Part shown: piece after piece, positions 1 to 7,382 of the stretch
Position numbering within the stretch: position 1 is the stretch's first letter
Layout: the number at the start of each line of letters is the position of its first letter
NCBI GenBank assembly: GCA_030434245.1
Contig: JAUISX010000001.1
Location: 124,001-188,000, forward strand
Direction of reading: 5' to 3'
Length of the DNA: 64,000 nucleotides
Source: Porphyromonadaceae bacterium W3.11
Lineage (GTDB): Bacteria > Bacteroidota > Bacteroidia > Bacteroidales > Porphyromonadaceae
Notes under the pieces: generated by a model
Databases searched by the model: none
What the model saw: only the letters and a program-made list of their open reading frames with translations
What the model was told of the DNA's origin: nothing
Made by a program: the position numbers and the translations under genes

Positions 1-1
1 T

Positions 2-634
2 GTCAAGATAGAAGTCGCCGAGGATAGAGAGGACACCAGAAGCGAAGAAGCTAAAGAGGAAGAGCGGAGCTATCAAGTAAAAGTGGGTAGCGCGAAACTA
101 GGTGTGGATACTGAAGCTCGCTGGGTGGTAAAATGTAAGAAGTTTAGATATGGGTACAAGAAACATGTCTTGACAGACGGTGAAGGACTTGTGCATACCC
201 TTACCACCACATCTGCCAATGTCTCAGACACCACAGAATTTCCAACTCTCATAGAGAAAGGAGCCCTTCAAAAAGGAGTAATGGTATTAGCCGATAAAGG
301 GTACACCTCCAAGGCCAATAGAGAACATTTATCTGGTCACGGGCTCAAAGATGGGATAATGAGAAAAGCGACAAAGGGGAAGCCACTTAGTGATAAAGAT
401 AAAGAATTCAACCGACAGATAAGCCAGTATCGAAATAAAATTGAGCGTACTTTTGGAAGTATCAGGCGCTGGTTTCACGGAGGGAGGTGCCGATATCGAG
501 GGTTAGCTAAGACGCATGCACAAAATATACTTGAAGCCATTTGCTACAACATCAAAAGAGCTCCCCAGTTATACCTCAATACATTATTGAAAAATGAAGA
601 AGCCTCTATAAGAGGAGCACTTGTTATGAGATAA
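2..634 (+). CDS. IS5-family transposase, N-terminally cut by window edge
   Basis: DDE transposase that would catalyse cut-and-paste movement of its own element. The frame is open from base 2, so the gene begins before the window; the first internal GTG at 83 is not a credible start. Visible core: YGYKKHVLTDGEGL, then LADKGYTSKANRE (second catalytic Asp region), then NKIERTFGSIRRWF (catalytic Glu region) and a conserved C-terminal NILEAICYNIKR. The order and spacing fit the IS5 family, and no frameshift is seen in the visible part. A charged stretch (many Glu, Lys, Arg) precedes the catalytic core. Family assignment is firm; the exact IS subgroup is not. Confidence 0.85.
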   Translation, partial: VKIEVAEDREDTRSEEAKEEERSYQVKVGSAKLGVDTEARWVVKCKKFRYGYKKHVLTDGEGLVHTLTTTSANVSDTTEFPTLIEKGALQKGVMVLADKGYTSKANREHLSGHGLKDGIMRKATKGKPLSDKDKEFNRQISQYRNKIERTFGSIRRWFHGGRCRYRGLAKTHAQNILEAICYNIKRAPQLYLNTLLKNEEASIRGALVMR

Positions 635-644
635 GTACTAGAAA

Positions 645-683
645 TCCTCTGTAAAAGCTCATATTTAGAGCTTTTACAGAGGA
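645..683. terminator. Hairpin after the IS5-family transposase
   Basis: A perfect 16-bp stem (645-660 with 668-683) and a 7-nt loop follow the transposase stop by 10 bases. There is no U-run on the plus strand, so it may be a terminator or an element-internal structure that blocks read-through into or out of the IS. Confidence 0.5.
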
Positions 684-745
684 GAATAATCAAAAAACAA
701 GGCGATTTTTCAAGAAAGACAAGACGAAAATCTGCAAAAAGTCAG

Positions 746-1831
746 TCAAAAACGTCTAAACTCGAATGTGCAACAGTCTCTCTCTAGCTCGAGTATGAAT
801 TCTTTATCATTTTTCTCTTTGCCATTATCTGTAAAGACCTTATCCGTCATCACAATTTTGTTACCACATATCACCACATTTCCTCCTTCCATTTTTATGC
901 TGGTCTCTCTGCATTTTAATTGCAATGTAGCACAGGCTTTATAGCACTTAGATATGGTATCCTTATATTTTCCTATTAGATAATCAGGCTCGTATTTATA
1001 TTTTAAAAATTCGCCATCAGACAATTGTATTGGCATAAAATCCCTCACCCAATAATCATTTGTATCTTTCTTAGATAATGTGTCATAACTAACACCATTC
1101 TCCTTAAACGCTTTTATTAATTCTCTAAAGAAAACTGGATGCCCATGTTTGGAATCCGCTAGCCATTCAGATACGAAGACTATATTTGTATTACGGTCAT
1201 TCATCATTAATCTAAAATTCCATAGTCTTTGGGCTTCAAATACTTCTTCACTACTACTATTCCTTTTATCCATTCCAATGCGTTTAGAAAAAGAAACATC
1301 AGCTGTTGATGAATGACGTTCGGTATCAGACCATCTTATCTGATAACCATCAAAGATTGAGAACTGCCCTAAAAGTGCTTTTATAAAATATGTTGATCGA
1401 TTATCAGGAGTCTTTATTTCTAGGCTTTCATTACAGCTCCCATCGACTATACGAAAAGCACGTATTAAAGCTGATGCTCGACAAACCCCTTGTGACCCAT
1501 TAAACTCAAATGCAATGTCAATTCCTGAATTGTGACTGTGCAACATACCCAAATTGAAGCAAGGACGTGATGTAAATTTTTCATTATTACGATGATATAC
1601 AATATGGTCTTTTATGGAATCATTTTCTTCGTGATAATACATTTCTACAATCGTAGGTATAATTTTGACACTTGCACCCTTAGACTCAATAAGGAAACAT
1701 CCATCCAGAATTTCCTTTGCGATTTCAACAAACGAAATAGGAGGTTCTTTTCCACTTAAAACAACTTGCCTCTCTTCTTCTGTTAGTCCATATTCTGTAA
1801 ATTGCCTGAGTCTATTTTCTAATCGTGTCAT
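746..1831 (-). pseudogene. Two-domain protein with deiminase-like C-terminus, 3' end replaced by IS5 element
   Basis: Residues about 30-195 form a domain I do not recognise with confidence (landmarks PTIVEMYYHEE, IVYHRNN, HNSGIDIAFE, CRASALIRAF). Residues about 215-350 resemble the first part of the agmatine deiminase / Porphyromonas-type peptidylarginine deiminase family: NIVFVSEWL, then DYWVRDFMPIQ (like the DIWIRDYGP motif), then KMEGGNVV and MTDKVFTDN. The catalytic His region and the C-terminal GGGNIHC-type Cys motif are absent. Similarity fades at about residue 350, and the last roughly 11 codons are read from the IS end at 746-780. The gene is therefore probably truncated by the insertion and inactive as a deiminase. 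A -7 like motif lies upstream at 1876-1883. Confidence 0.6.
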
Positions 1832-2150
1832 AATTATAAATACATCGCAAGATTTAACAAATCATTTTAATGTAGCAAATATAATATTTTGTGTCTTGTT
1901 ATTCCTGAAACGCTAATCATATTGCTCATATCATTCAGAAGTAATTGTTTACATATGATTTTCTAATTTTCAACAATTAACATATTGAAACGACATATTT
2001 TGTAATAGCAAAATAGGAATTAATTAAAGTCATACATGAGCTAGTAATACTCTAAGATTCACCTACAGATAGGTAGGAAATAAAGAAGCTCTCCAGAACA
2101 GGATTAATCCTGTTCTGGAGAGCTCTCTCGTTTATCTAGTTTAATAGAAC
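1832..2150. other. Gene-free stretch with a promoter and a terminator
   Basis: On the minus strand TATATTTG at 1876-1883 fits the Bacteroidetes -7 element for the deiminase-like gene starting at 1831. The 38-bp palindrome at 2087-2124 is the terminator of the FKBP gene at 2151. I see nothing else. Confidence 0.5.
2087..2124 (-). terminator. Terminator of FKBP lipoprotein gene
   Basis: A perfect 38-bp palindrome lies 26 bases past the FKBP stop. Read on the minus strand it is followed by tctttatttcc, a T-rich tail typical of an intrinsic terminator. Confidence 0.75.
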
Positions 2151-2996
2151 TTACTTGCTTTCAGAAGCCTTCTTGATCTCAAGTAACTCACATTTGAAAA
2201 TCAAAAGACCTGATGGTCGACTACTTTGGGCATTACGTGGACCATAAGCTAATTCGCCTGGTATATATAGCGTAAACTTAGAACCAACTGGCATCAATTG
2301 GAAACCTTCAGTCCATCCTTTGATCACACCATTAAGTGGGAATGTAGCTGGCTCGTCGCGTTCGTATGATGAATCAAAGACTTCGCCATTAACCTGTGAA
2401 CCTTCGTAATGACATACTACAGTATCCTCAGCAGTTGGCTTTTCGCCATCACCTAGTTCTGTAATCTTATACATCAATCCGCTCTCAGTGACCTTAACCT
2501 CTGGATCTGCCTTAAGCTTTTCAATATATTCTTCATCAGCCTTTACAAGGTCAGCAACCTCTTCTTGCTCTGCTTTCTGAACATAAGCACTAATGAATTC
2601 ATTAGCTTCTTCACTAGTCATTTGGACATCAGCATCCTTAAGTGCGTGCACTAAACCCTTGGCTACCAATGCATAATCCAGCTTGCCTCCAGGGAACTTT
2701 TCAAGCCCTGACTTAAACTGACTACCCACCTGAGCACCATAAATATAGATGTCCTCCATCTTACCTTTCATGCCCTCATTGAAGCCCTTCAAGAACATAT
2801 CGATATCCACTTCTTCGGGACTATTCTCAAAGTTCATTTTCAGACCAGAACCATTAGTAACGCCTAAGGCATACGCAGCACTATCAGCTGAATTAGAGAG
2901 TGTAGCTTTACTTGAATCAATTCCACCCTTATTACATGATGTAAGGGAGAATGCAAAAGCTGATGCTACACACATCACTGTCATTAATTTTTTCAT
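2151..2996 (-). CDS. FKBP-type peptidyl-prolyl isomerase, lipoprotein
   Basis: Peptidyl-prolyl cis-trans isomerase of the FkpA/Mip type, expected to act as a folding helper in the periplasm or attached to the outer membrane. Residues 1-20 are a signal peptide ending in lipobox LTSC, with Cys21 as the lipidation site. Residues about 30-150 are the helical N-terminal dimerisation region (AYALGVTNGSGLK; repeated Glu-rich helices). The FKBP domain occupies about 165-278, with VVCHYEGSQVNGEVFDSS, FPLNGVIKGWTEG and GSKFTLYIPGELAYG. The length (281 aa) is usual. It is 37 bases downstream of a second FKBP gene in the same orientation, so the pair is likely one transcript, and it ends at a strong terminator. 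Confidence 0.92.
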   Translation of the reverse strand: MKKLMTVMCVASAFAFSLTSCNKGGIDSSKATLSNSADSAAYALGVTNGSGLKMNFENSPEEVDIDMFLKGFNEGMKGKMEDIYIYGAQVGSQFKSGLEKFPGGKLDYALVAKGLVHALKDADVQMTSEEANEFISAYVQKAEQEEVADLVKADEEYIEKLKADPEVKVTESGLMYKITELGDGEKPTAEDTVVCHYEGSQVNGEVFDSSYERDEPATFPLNGVIKGWTEGFQLMPVGSKFTLYIPGELAYGPRNAQSSRPSGLLIFKCELLEIKKASESK

Positions 2997-3033
2997 TACC
3001 TTAATATTTAAAATTTTAGTATGTATGTTTTTA

Positions 3034-3621
3034 TCACTTTTCTATGCCTAATAACTCAATATCAAAGATAAGAGTGCTATATGGCTCTATCATCTGTCCT
3101 GCACCTTGCTCTCCATAAGCATGTTGGTACGGGATAGTAACACGCCACTTGGAGCCCACGCTCATCATAGGTAAAACCTCTTGCCATCCCATAATGACAC
3201 CATTAACAGGGAATACAGCAGGCTCACCACGTTGAATAGAGCTATCAAATACGGTACCATTTATCAATGTACCGTGATAGTGACAGCGAACTTTATCAGT
3301 AACAGATGGTTTCTGACCATCACCATTTTTCAAGACTTCATACTGAACGCCCGAATCCAATGTAGTTACTCCCCTCTTATTGCCATTTATTAGTAAATAC
3401 TCAGCACCTGCAGCTTTATTATTCTCAAACTTCTCTTCCTGCAAACGAGTAAAATATTCATTAATAACTGCCTTTGCTTCATCGTATGACATCTCTAGCT
3501 CTTTTTTATCAAGCACATCAGATATTCCTTTAGCAAAGTCTTCAACATTTATCTCATTAATCCCCGAAGCAGTGAAGTTATTTCCAATGCTTAGCCCTAA
3601 TGCGTAGCTAATCTTATCCAT
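3034..3621 (-). CDS. FKBP-type peptidyl-prolyl isomerase, no signal peptide
   Basis: Second FKBP isomerase (195 aa), first gene of the two-gene FKBP unit. It starts directly with MDKISYALGLSIGNNFTASG, the same helical N-terminal module as its neighbour but without any export signal, so it is predicted to be cytoplasmic. The FKBP domain is at about 85-195 with VRCHYHGTLINGTVFDSS, FPVNGVIMGWQE, KWRVTIPYQHAYG and a final LIFDIELLGI. It is probably a paralogue of the lipoprotein gene after duplication, with exported and cytoplasmic forms side by side. A -7 like motif (TACCTTTG, minus strand) sits at 3664-3671, about 43 bases before the start codon. Confidence 0.92.
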   Translation of the reverse strand: MDKISYALGLSIGNNFTASGINEINVEDFAKGISDVLDKKELEMSYDEAKAVINEYFTRLQEEKFENNKAAGAEYLLINGNKRGVTTLDSGVQYEVLKNGDGQKPSVTDKVRCHYHGTLINGTVFDSSIQRGEPAVFPVNGVIMGWQEVLPMMSVGSKWRVTIPYQHAYGEQGAGQMIEPYSTLIFDIELLGIEK

Positions 3622-3663
3622 TTAATCTTTTTATATTTTTTGTTATCACAATAATTTCACACA

Positions 3664-3671
3664 AAGGTAGC
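3664..3671 (-). promoter_or_regulatory. Probable -7 element of the FKBP pair
   Basis: TACCTTTG on the minus strand matches the Bacteroidetes consensus TAnnTTTG and gives a leader of about 35 nt. No convincing -33 element is visible. Confidence 0.45.
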
Positions 3672-3918
3672 CAAAATTAGTCATTACACAATATTTAGCC
3701 TATGGATAAGGTGGTAAAGAAATAGAAAAAAAATAGTTTAGCTCATATCAGTTTCTTAGAAGTGCTATAATATGAATTATGGATATATAGCTCTTTGAAG
3801 CGGTATATGTATTTTCAAATAATAAATAGTCCCCTTTAATTTTAAAATACATGATTGCCCTACCGTAAATCTCAGCTCAATGTATTGAAATAATTCAGAG
3901 GAGAAAGAACATAAATAT

Positions 3919-4845
3919 TTACTTCACAGGAGGATTATTTTTGAGATAGATCGACACATTACGTGACATCCCCTCGTACTTAGCTCGGGTACAAGCGGAG
4001 CCATAGAAGATATGGGCATACCTCTCTTCTGTAAAGTTTACAAGATCAGAGCGATCCAGTTGGAGTAGTCGGGATGATGGGATAAAATGGCATCCCGAAT
4101 GAGGGGAGCGATTGTAGGGACATACGTTTTGACATGTATCACAACCATACAAGCGTGTTCCAAACAAAGGACTCAATTCAGCAGGGATTTCACCACGATG
4201 CTCAATTGTTAGATAATTGATACACCTTCGGGCATCCATAAGTCCATCTGAAAGAGCTCCCGTGGGACATGCCTCAATACATCTACGGCAAGCACCACAT
4301 CCCACATGTGTTTGAGTGGTTCCATTTAACTCAAGAGTAGTCAGAAGCTCACCCAAAAAGACAAAGCTCCCTACCCTAGGGATGATTAGGTTATGGTGCC
4401 GACCAATGAAGCCTATACCAGACTGTTCAGCCCAATATCTTTCGAAGAACGGTGCGGTATCAACCATCGCTCTATACTCATGAGGGGCTACTTCATCATT
4501 GATAGCATCGCCAAAGTTCTTTAGCAGCTTTCGGATAACTTTGTGATAATCCCTACCCAGAGCGTACTTTGCAATCTGAGGAGCGGATATAGGTTGTAGC
4601 TTCTGGGGATAATACGAAATGGCGATAACAATAACAGATCTAGCTCCCTCGAGTAGCTTTTGAGGGTTTAGACGTAAGGATAAATGCTCTTCGAGATAAC
4701 TCATAGAGCCGTGCTTTCCTTGCTCTAGCCACTTGGAATAAATATGTTCGGTGGAAGAGCTAACTCCCCGTGTTAAAGGAACAAATCCAATCGCATCAAC
4801 ATGCAATCGCTGTGCGACATCTGTGATTTGAGATTCAAGAGACAT
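3919..4845 (-). CDS. queG: Epoxyqueuosine reductase QueG
   Basis: Cobalamin- and iron-sulfur-dependent enzyme that reduces epoxyqueuosine to queuosine in tRNA, the last step of queuosine synthesis. The two 4Fe-4S ligand sets are visible: CGACRRCIEACPTGAL at about two thirds of the chain and CDTCQNVCPYNR near the end. The conserved RAMVDTAPFFERYWAEQSG segment precedes them. I choose MSLESQITDVAQRL at 4845, giving 308 aa, the normal QueG length; the longer open frame (to 4896) adds a non-homologous Cys/Arg-rich leader. This start overlaps the upstream stop as TGATG, implying translational coupling with the hydrolase gene. It is the last gene of the murB-hydrolase-queG unit. Confidence 0.93.
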   Translation of the reverse strand: MSLESQITDVAQRLHVDAIGFVPLTRGVSSSTEHIYSKWLEQGKHGSMSYLEEHLSLRLNPQKLLEGARSVIVIAISYYPQKLQPISAPQIAKYALGRDYHKVIRKLLKNFGDAINDEVAPHEYRAMVDTAPFFERYWAEQSGIGFIGRHHNLIIPRVGSFVFLGELLTTLELNGTTQTHVGCGACRRCIEACPTGALSDGLMDARRCINYLTIEHRGEIPAELSPLFGTRLYGCDTCQNVCPYNRSPHSGCHFIPSSRLLQLDRSDLVNFTEERYAHIFYGSACTRAKYEGMSRNVSIYLKNNPPVK

Positions 4846-5612
4846 CAAAAGTCTATTTGTAGCCCATCGTATGCAGGCACAACACCTTCTGGACAACGGG
4901 CGGCAATCTCTTCATGGCGGCCGATAGTATGTGCAAAGTGTATCAGATATGCTCTACCTGGTTGGATTCGCTCAATCATCTGGAGACTTTCTTGGACTGA
5001 CATATGAGCTGGATGTTCATATAGACGAAGGGCATTAATCACTAATGTTGGGATGCCTTTGAGAGACATAATGGTTTCCTCGGACAGAGTCTTACAATCT
5101 GTTATCCATGCTAAATCTCCAAATCGATACCCAACGATAGGTAATCGTCCGTGCATCACTCTAAATGGCTCTATATAAAAGCCATCTTTCAATTTGATCG
5201 GCTGATTTGGAAAGACTTCTTCCACAACCAACTCAGGAACTCCAGGGTACCTATTCTCTGAGAAAGCATAGGGCATCCGAGTCTTAAAAGCACTTAGGAC
5301 ATTAGGCTCCGCATGAATAGGACAAGTATTCATTTTCCAGAATAGCGGACGAATGTCATCTAAGCCACCACAATGATCATAATGCTCGTGTGTGATTAAG
5401 ATTCTGTCTAAATGATTTACTTTCTCTCGAAGCAATTGGTCCCTGACATCAGGGCCACAATCTAATAAAATGGTCTCACCACCATACTCTACCAACCCTG
5501 ACGAACGAAATCGCTTATCTCGAGAATCGGTAGATGAGCAAGTATGACAGCTACAACCTATTTCTGGAATACCTGTGGAGGTCCCAGTGCCAAGAAAGGT
5601 TAATCGTCCCAT
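4845..5612 (-). CDS. Metallo-beta-lactamase-fold hydrolase (PhnP-like)
   Basis: Cytoplasmic metal-dependent hydrolase, 255 aa. It starts with LTFLGTGTSTGIPEIGCSCHTC, the N-terminal signature of the PhnP-like branch of the superfamily, in which Cys residues after the first strand can bind a structural metal. The catalytic metal motif is THEHYDHCGG (HxHxDH); later ligands are likely the Asp of ITDCKTL and the His of LIHFAHTIG. PhnP itself cleaves phosphoribosyl cyclic phosphate, but no phosphonate genes are nearby, so the substrate is unknown. It lies between murB (15-base gap) and queG (1-base overlap). Confidence 0.85.
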   Translation of the reverse strand: MGRLTFLGTGTSTGIPEIGCSCHTCSSTDSRDKRFRSSGLVEYGGETILLDCGPDVRDQLLREKVNHLDRILITHEHYDHCGGLDDIRPLFWKMNTCPIHAEPNVLSAFKTRMPYAFSENRYPGVPELVVEEVFPNQPIKLKDGFYIEPFRVMHGRLPIVGYRFGDLAWITDCKTLSEETIMSLKGIPTLVINALRLYEHPAHMSVQESLQMIERIQPGRAYLIHFAHTIGRHEEIAARCPEGVVPAYDGLQIDF

Positions 5613-5627
5613 ATCATATAATAATAT

Positions 5628-6674
5628 TTAATTCTCTAATTGATTGATGTTATATTGTTCAGCAGAGTATATAAAACGTACTTCAGGATGAAGCTGAATG
5701 CCAAACTTCTGATATACAGCATGCTGTATTTTCTCTGAAAAATTAACGATGTCACGCCCTATTGTTGTGCCATAATTGACAATAACGAGTGGTTGCTTAG
5801 GATAAGTGCCAACCTCCCCATCCTTCACGCCTTTCATTCCGACCTGTTCAATAAGCCACGCAGCAGGAATCTTGAATTCTTGCTCTGAAATAACATAGTG
5901 AGGAAGGTCTGGGTACTGATCCAGCATGGTCAAGAAGGTGTGTCCATCAACTATAGGATTCATAAAGAAACTACCCGCATTGGGAAGTTCATCTGGATTG
6001 GGAAGTTTTTCTTGACGTATTCTTATCACCTCCTCAGCAACTCTAAGAGAGGTAAGAGCAGGATCATCATGGAGAGTATGGAGTCCTGAATAATTGAGAA
6101 TAGGATGTGGCTCCTTACTTAATCTTAAATCAACGGCATAAACCATAAAGTGCCGCATTGTTTTTTCTTTGAAAATAGAATAACGATAAGCATAACTAAT
6201 CTCATTTGGAGACCATACCTGCTCTTCTCCAGTTACCAAATTGATGGTATGAACCGACTCAATAACTTGAGAGATTTCAGCACCATAAGCACCTATATTT
6301 TGGACAGCTGCAGCTCCAACATCTCCTGGAATAAGGGCAAGATTTTCAATTCCCCAAAGTCCCTTCTGAGCTGTATCCATAACCAAGTCATGCCAGTTCG
6401 TCCCAGCCTCGACTCTCCATACCTGTTGATCAGGAGTATCACGCAGTAAATCAATATTTTTGCCCGAATAATGCAAGACAGCACCCTTAAAGTCGCCAAT
6501 GAAGAGCATGTTACTACCTCCTCCTAATATAAGAAATGGTAGAGAGCGAAAATATTCGTCTTGATGCAATATCATAGCATCTTCTTTACTTTCTATCTCC
6601 ATATAGTAACTTGTCTGGCAAGCAATACCGAATGTATTATGAGACTTTAGTTGGTAACTTGGTGAAATTTTCAT
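5628..6674 (-). CDS. murB: UDP-N-acetylenolpyruvoylglucosamine reductase MurB
   Basis: FAD enzyme that reduces UDP-GlcNAc-enolpyruvate to UDP-MurNAc in peptidoglycan precursor synthesis. The start SHNTFGI is the usual type I MurB N-terminus, followed by the FAD-binding PFLILGGGSNMLF and IPGDVGAAAVQNIGAYG. The proton-donor Ser lies in LPNAGSFFMNPIV and the C-terminal Glu in HPEVRFI. The length (348 aa) fits type I enzymes. It is first in a three-gene unit with a hydrolase and queG, and it is not next to other mur or fts genes, although ftsA/ftsZ occur 20 kb away. Confidence 0.95.
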   Translation of the reverse strand: MKISPSYQLKSHNTFGIACQTSYYMEIESKEDAMILHQDEYFRSLPFLILGGGSNMLFIGDFKGAVLHYSGKNIDLLRDTPDQQVWRVEAGTNWHDLVMDTAQKGLWGIENLALIPGDVGAAAVQNIGAYGAEISQVIESVHTINLVTGEEQVWSPNEISYAYRYSIFKEKTMRHFMVYAVDLRLSKEPHPILNYSGLHTLHDDPALTSLRVAEEVIRIRQEKLPNPDELPNAGSFFMNPIVDGHTFLTMLDQYPDLPHYVISEQEFKIPAAWLIEQVGMKGVKDGEVGTYPKQPLVIVNYGTTIGRDIVNFSEKIQHAVYQKFGIQLHPEVRFIYSAEQYNINQLEN

Positions 6675-6707
6675 TGAAATGAGTGATAAATCAGAAACAC
6701 AAAGAGA

Positions 6708-6733
6708 CCTAGGACACGCTAACGTATCCTAGG
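6708..6733 (-). terminator. Probable terminator of the SPOR lipoprotein gene
   Basis: A 7-bp stem (6708-6714 with 6727-6733) lies 35 bases past the stop and is followed on the minus strand by a T-rich stretch. It is short, so only moderately convincing. Confidence 0.45.
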
Positions 6734-6767
6734 ATTTCACTTCGTGTCATATTTTCTTAATTATAAA

Positions 6768-7244
6768 TTAGAAGGTTCGCTCTAAAATCCAAGCATCTTG
6801 GAACGCTGGAGTGTACATACTCTTAATAGAGTCTCGGCTACGTACGGCATCGACCTTATTATCAAAGCTAGTAACAATTACACGATACATACCTTGTTCA
6901 TTCTGAGCTAGAATAGGATTAAAACCCTCAGATGCCATACGGTCCTTAAGTGAACGTGCATTAGTAGCATTTAGGAAGCTACCAATAACCACACTGTACA
7001 TACGAAGACCATCAGCATTTTCCCCTTGAGCCACGACAACCTTCTCAGGTCGAACATCAACATTCTCAGAGGAAACAACAGGAATAATCTCATCCTTTTC
7101 TTGATCCTCTTGCATAGCAGCGATTTCACGCTGTTTTTGTGCCTTCTCATACACAGCCTTATAGGCACTTTGTTTTGGCTTACATGAGCTAAAACCTGCA
7201 ACCATTGCTAGAGCAAATAGCCCTATTACTACTTTCTTCTTCAT
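6768..7244 (-). CDS. SPOR-domain lipoprotein
   Basis: Small envelope lipoprotein (158 aa) predicted to bind denuded septal peptidoglycan. A signal peptide ends in lipobox GFSSC with Cys21. Residues about 25-75 are a charged Lys/Gln/Glu linker, possibly helical (KAQKQREIAAMQEDQEKDE). Residues about 80-155 form a SPOR (Sporulation-related repeat) fold: MYSVVIGSFLNATNARSLKD, then FNPILAQNEQGMYRVIVTSF. It is monocistronic and divergent from dpp5. A -7 like TAAATTTG (minus) at 7306-7313 could drive it. Confidence 0.85.
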   Translation of the reverse strand: MKKKVVIGLFALAMVAGFSSCKPKQSAYKAVYEKAQKQREIAAMQEDQEKDEIIPVVSSENVDVRPEKVVVAQGENADGLRMYSVVIGSFLNATNARSLKDRMASEGFNPILAQNEQGMYRVIVTSFDNKVDAVRSRDSIKSMYTPAFQDAWILERTF

Positions 7245-7305
7245 TGTAAATGTAAATTATTCGTCTTATTACATAAAATATTATGGCTTCGCACCACTTT
7301 TCCCA

Positions 7306-7313
7306 CAAATTTA
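7306..7313 (-). promoter_or_regulatory. Probable -7 element of the SPOR gene
   Basis: TAAATTTG on the minus strand matches TAnnTTTG, about 62 bases upstream of the start codon, in the divergent region shared with dpp5. Confidence 0.4.
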
Positions 7314-7382
7314 GACTTTTATTTTGTAATTTCGCAATCTAAGAATAGTATATTGAAATAGATAAACATTTTTTACGAACAA

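Larger units (their letters stand above)
1..780. mobile_element. IS5-family insertion sequence, right-hand part (left end outside window)
   Basis: The segment carries a DDE transposase open from the window edge and ends in a short motif, read on the minus strand, starting gagactgttgcaca at 780, which resembles terminal inverted repeats of IS5-type elements. The boundary at about 780 is supported independently: protein homology of the neighbouring deiminase-like gene stops at the same place. The left terminus and target duplication cannot be seen, so the boundary is an inference. Confidence 0.6.

Noticed and set aside
2087-2124. 38-bp perfect palindrome considered as an operator
   Set aside because: Its place just past a stop codon and the T-rich tail on the minus strand make it a terminator.
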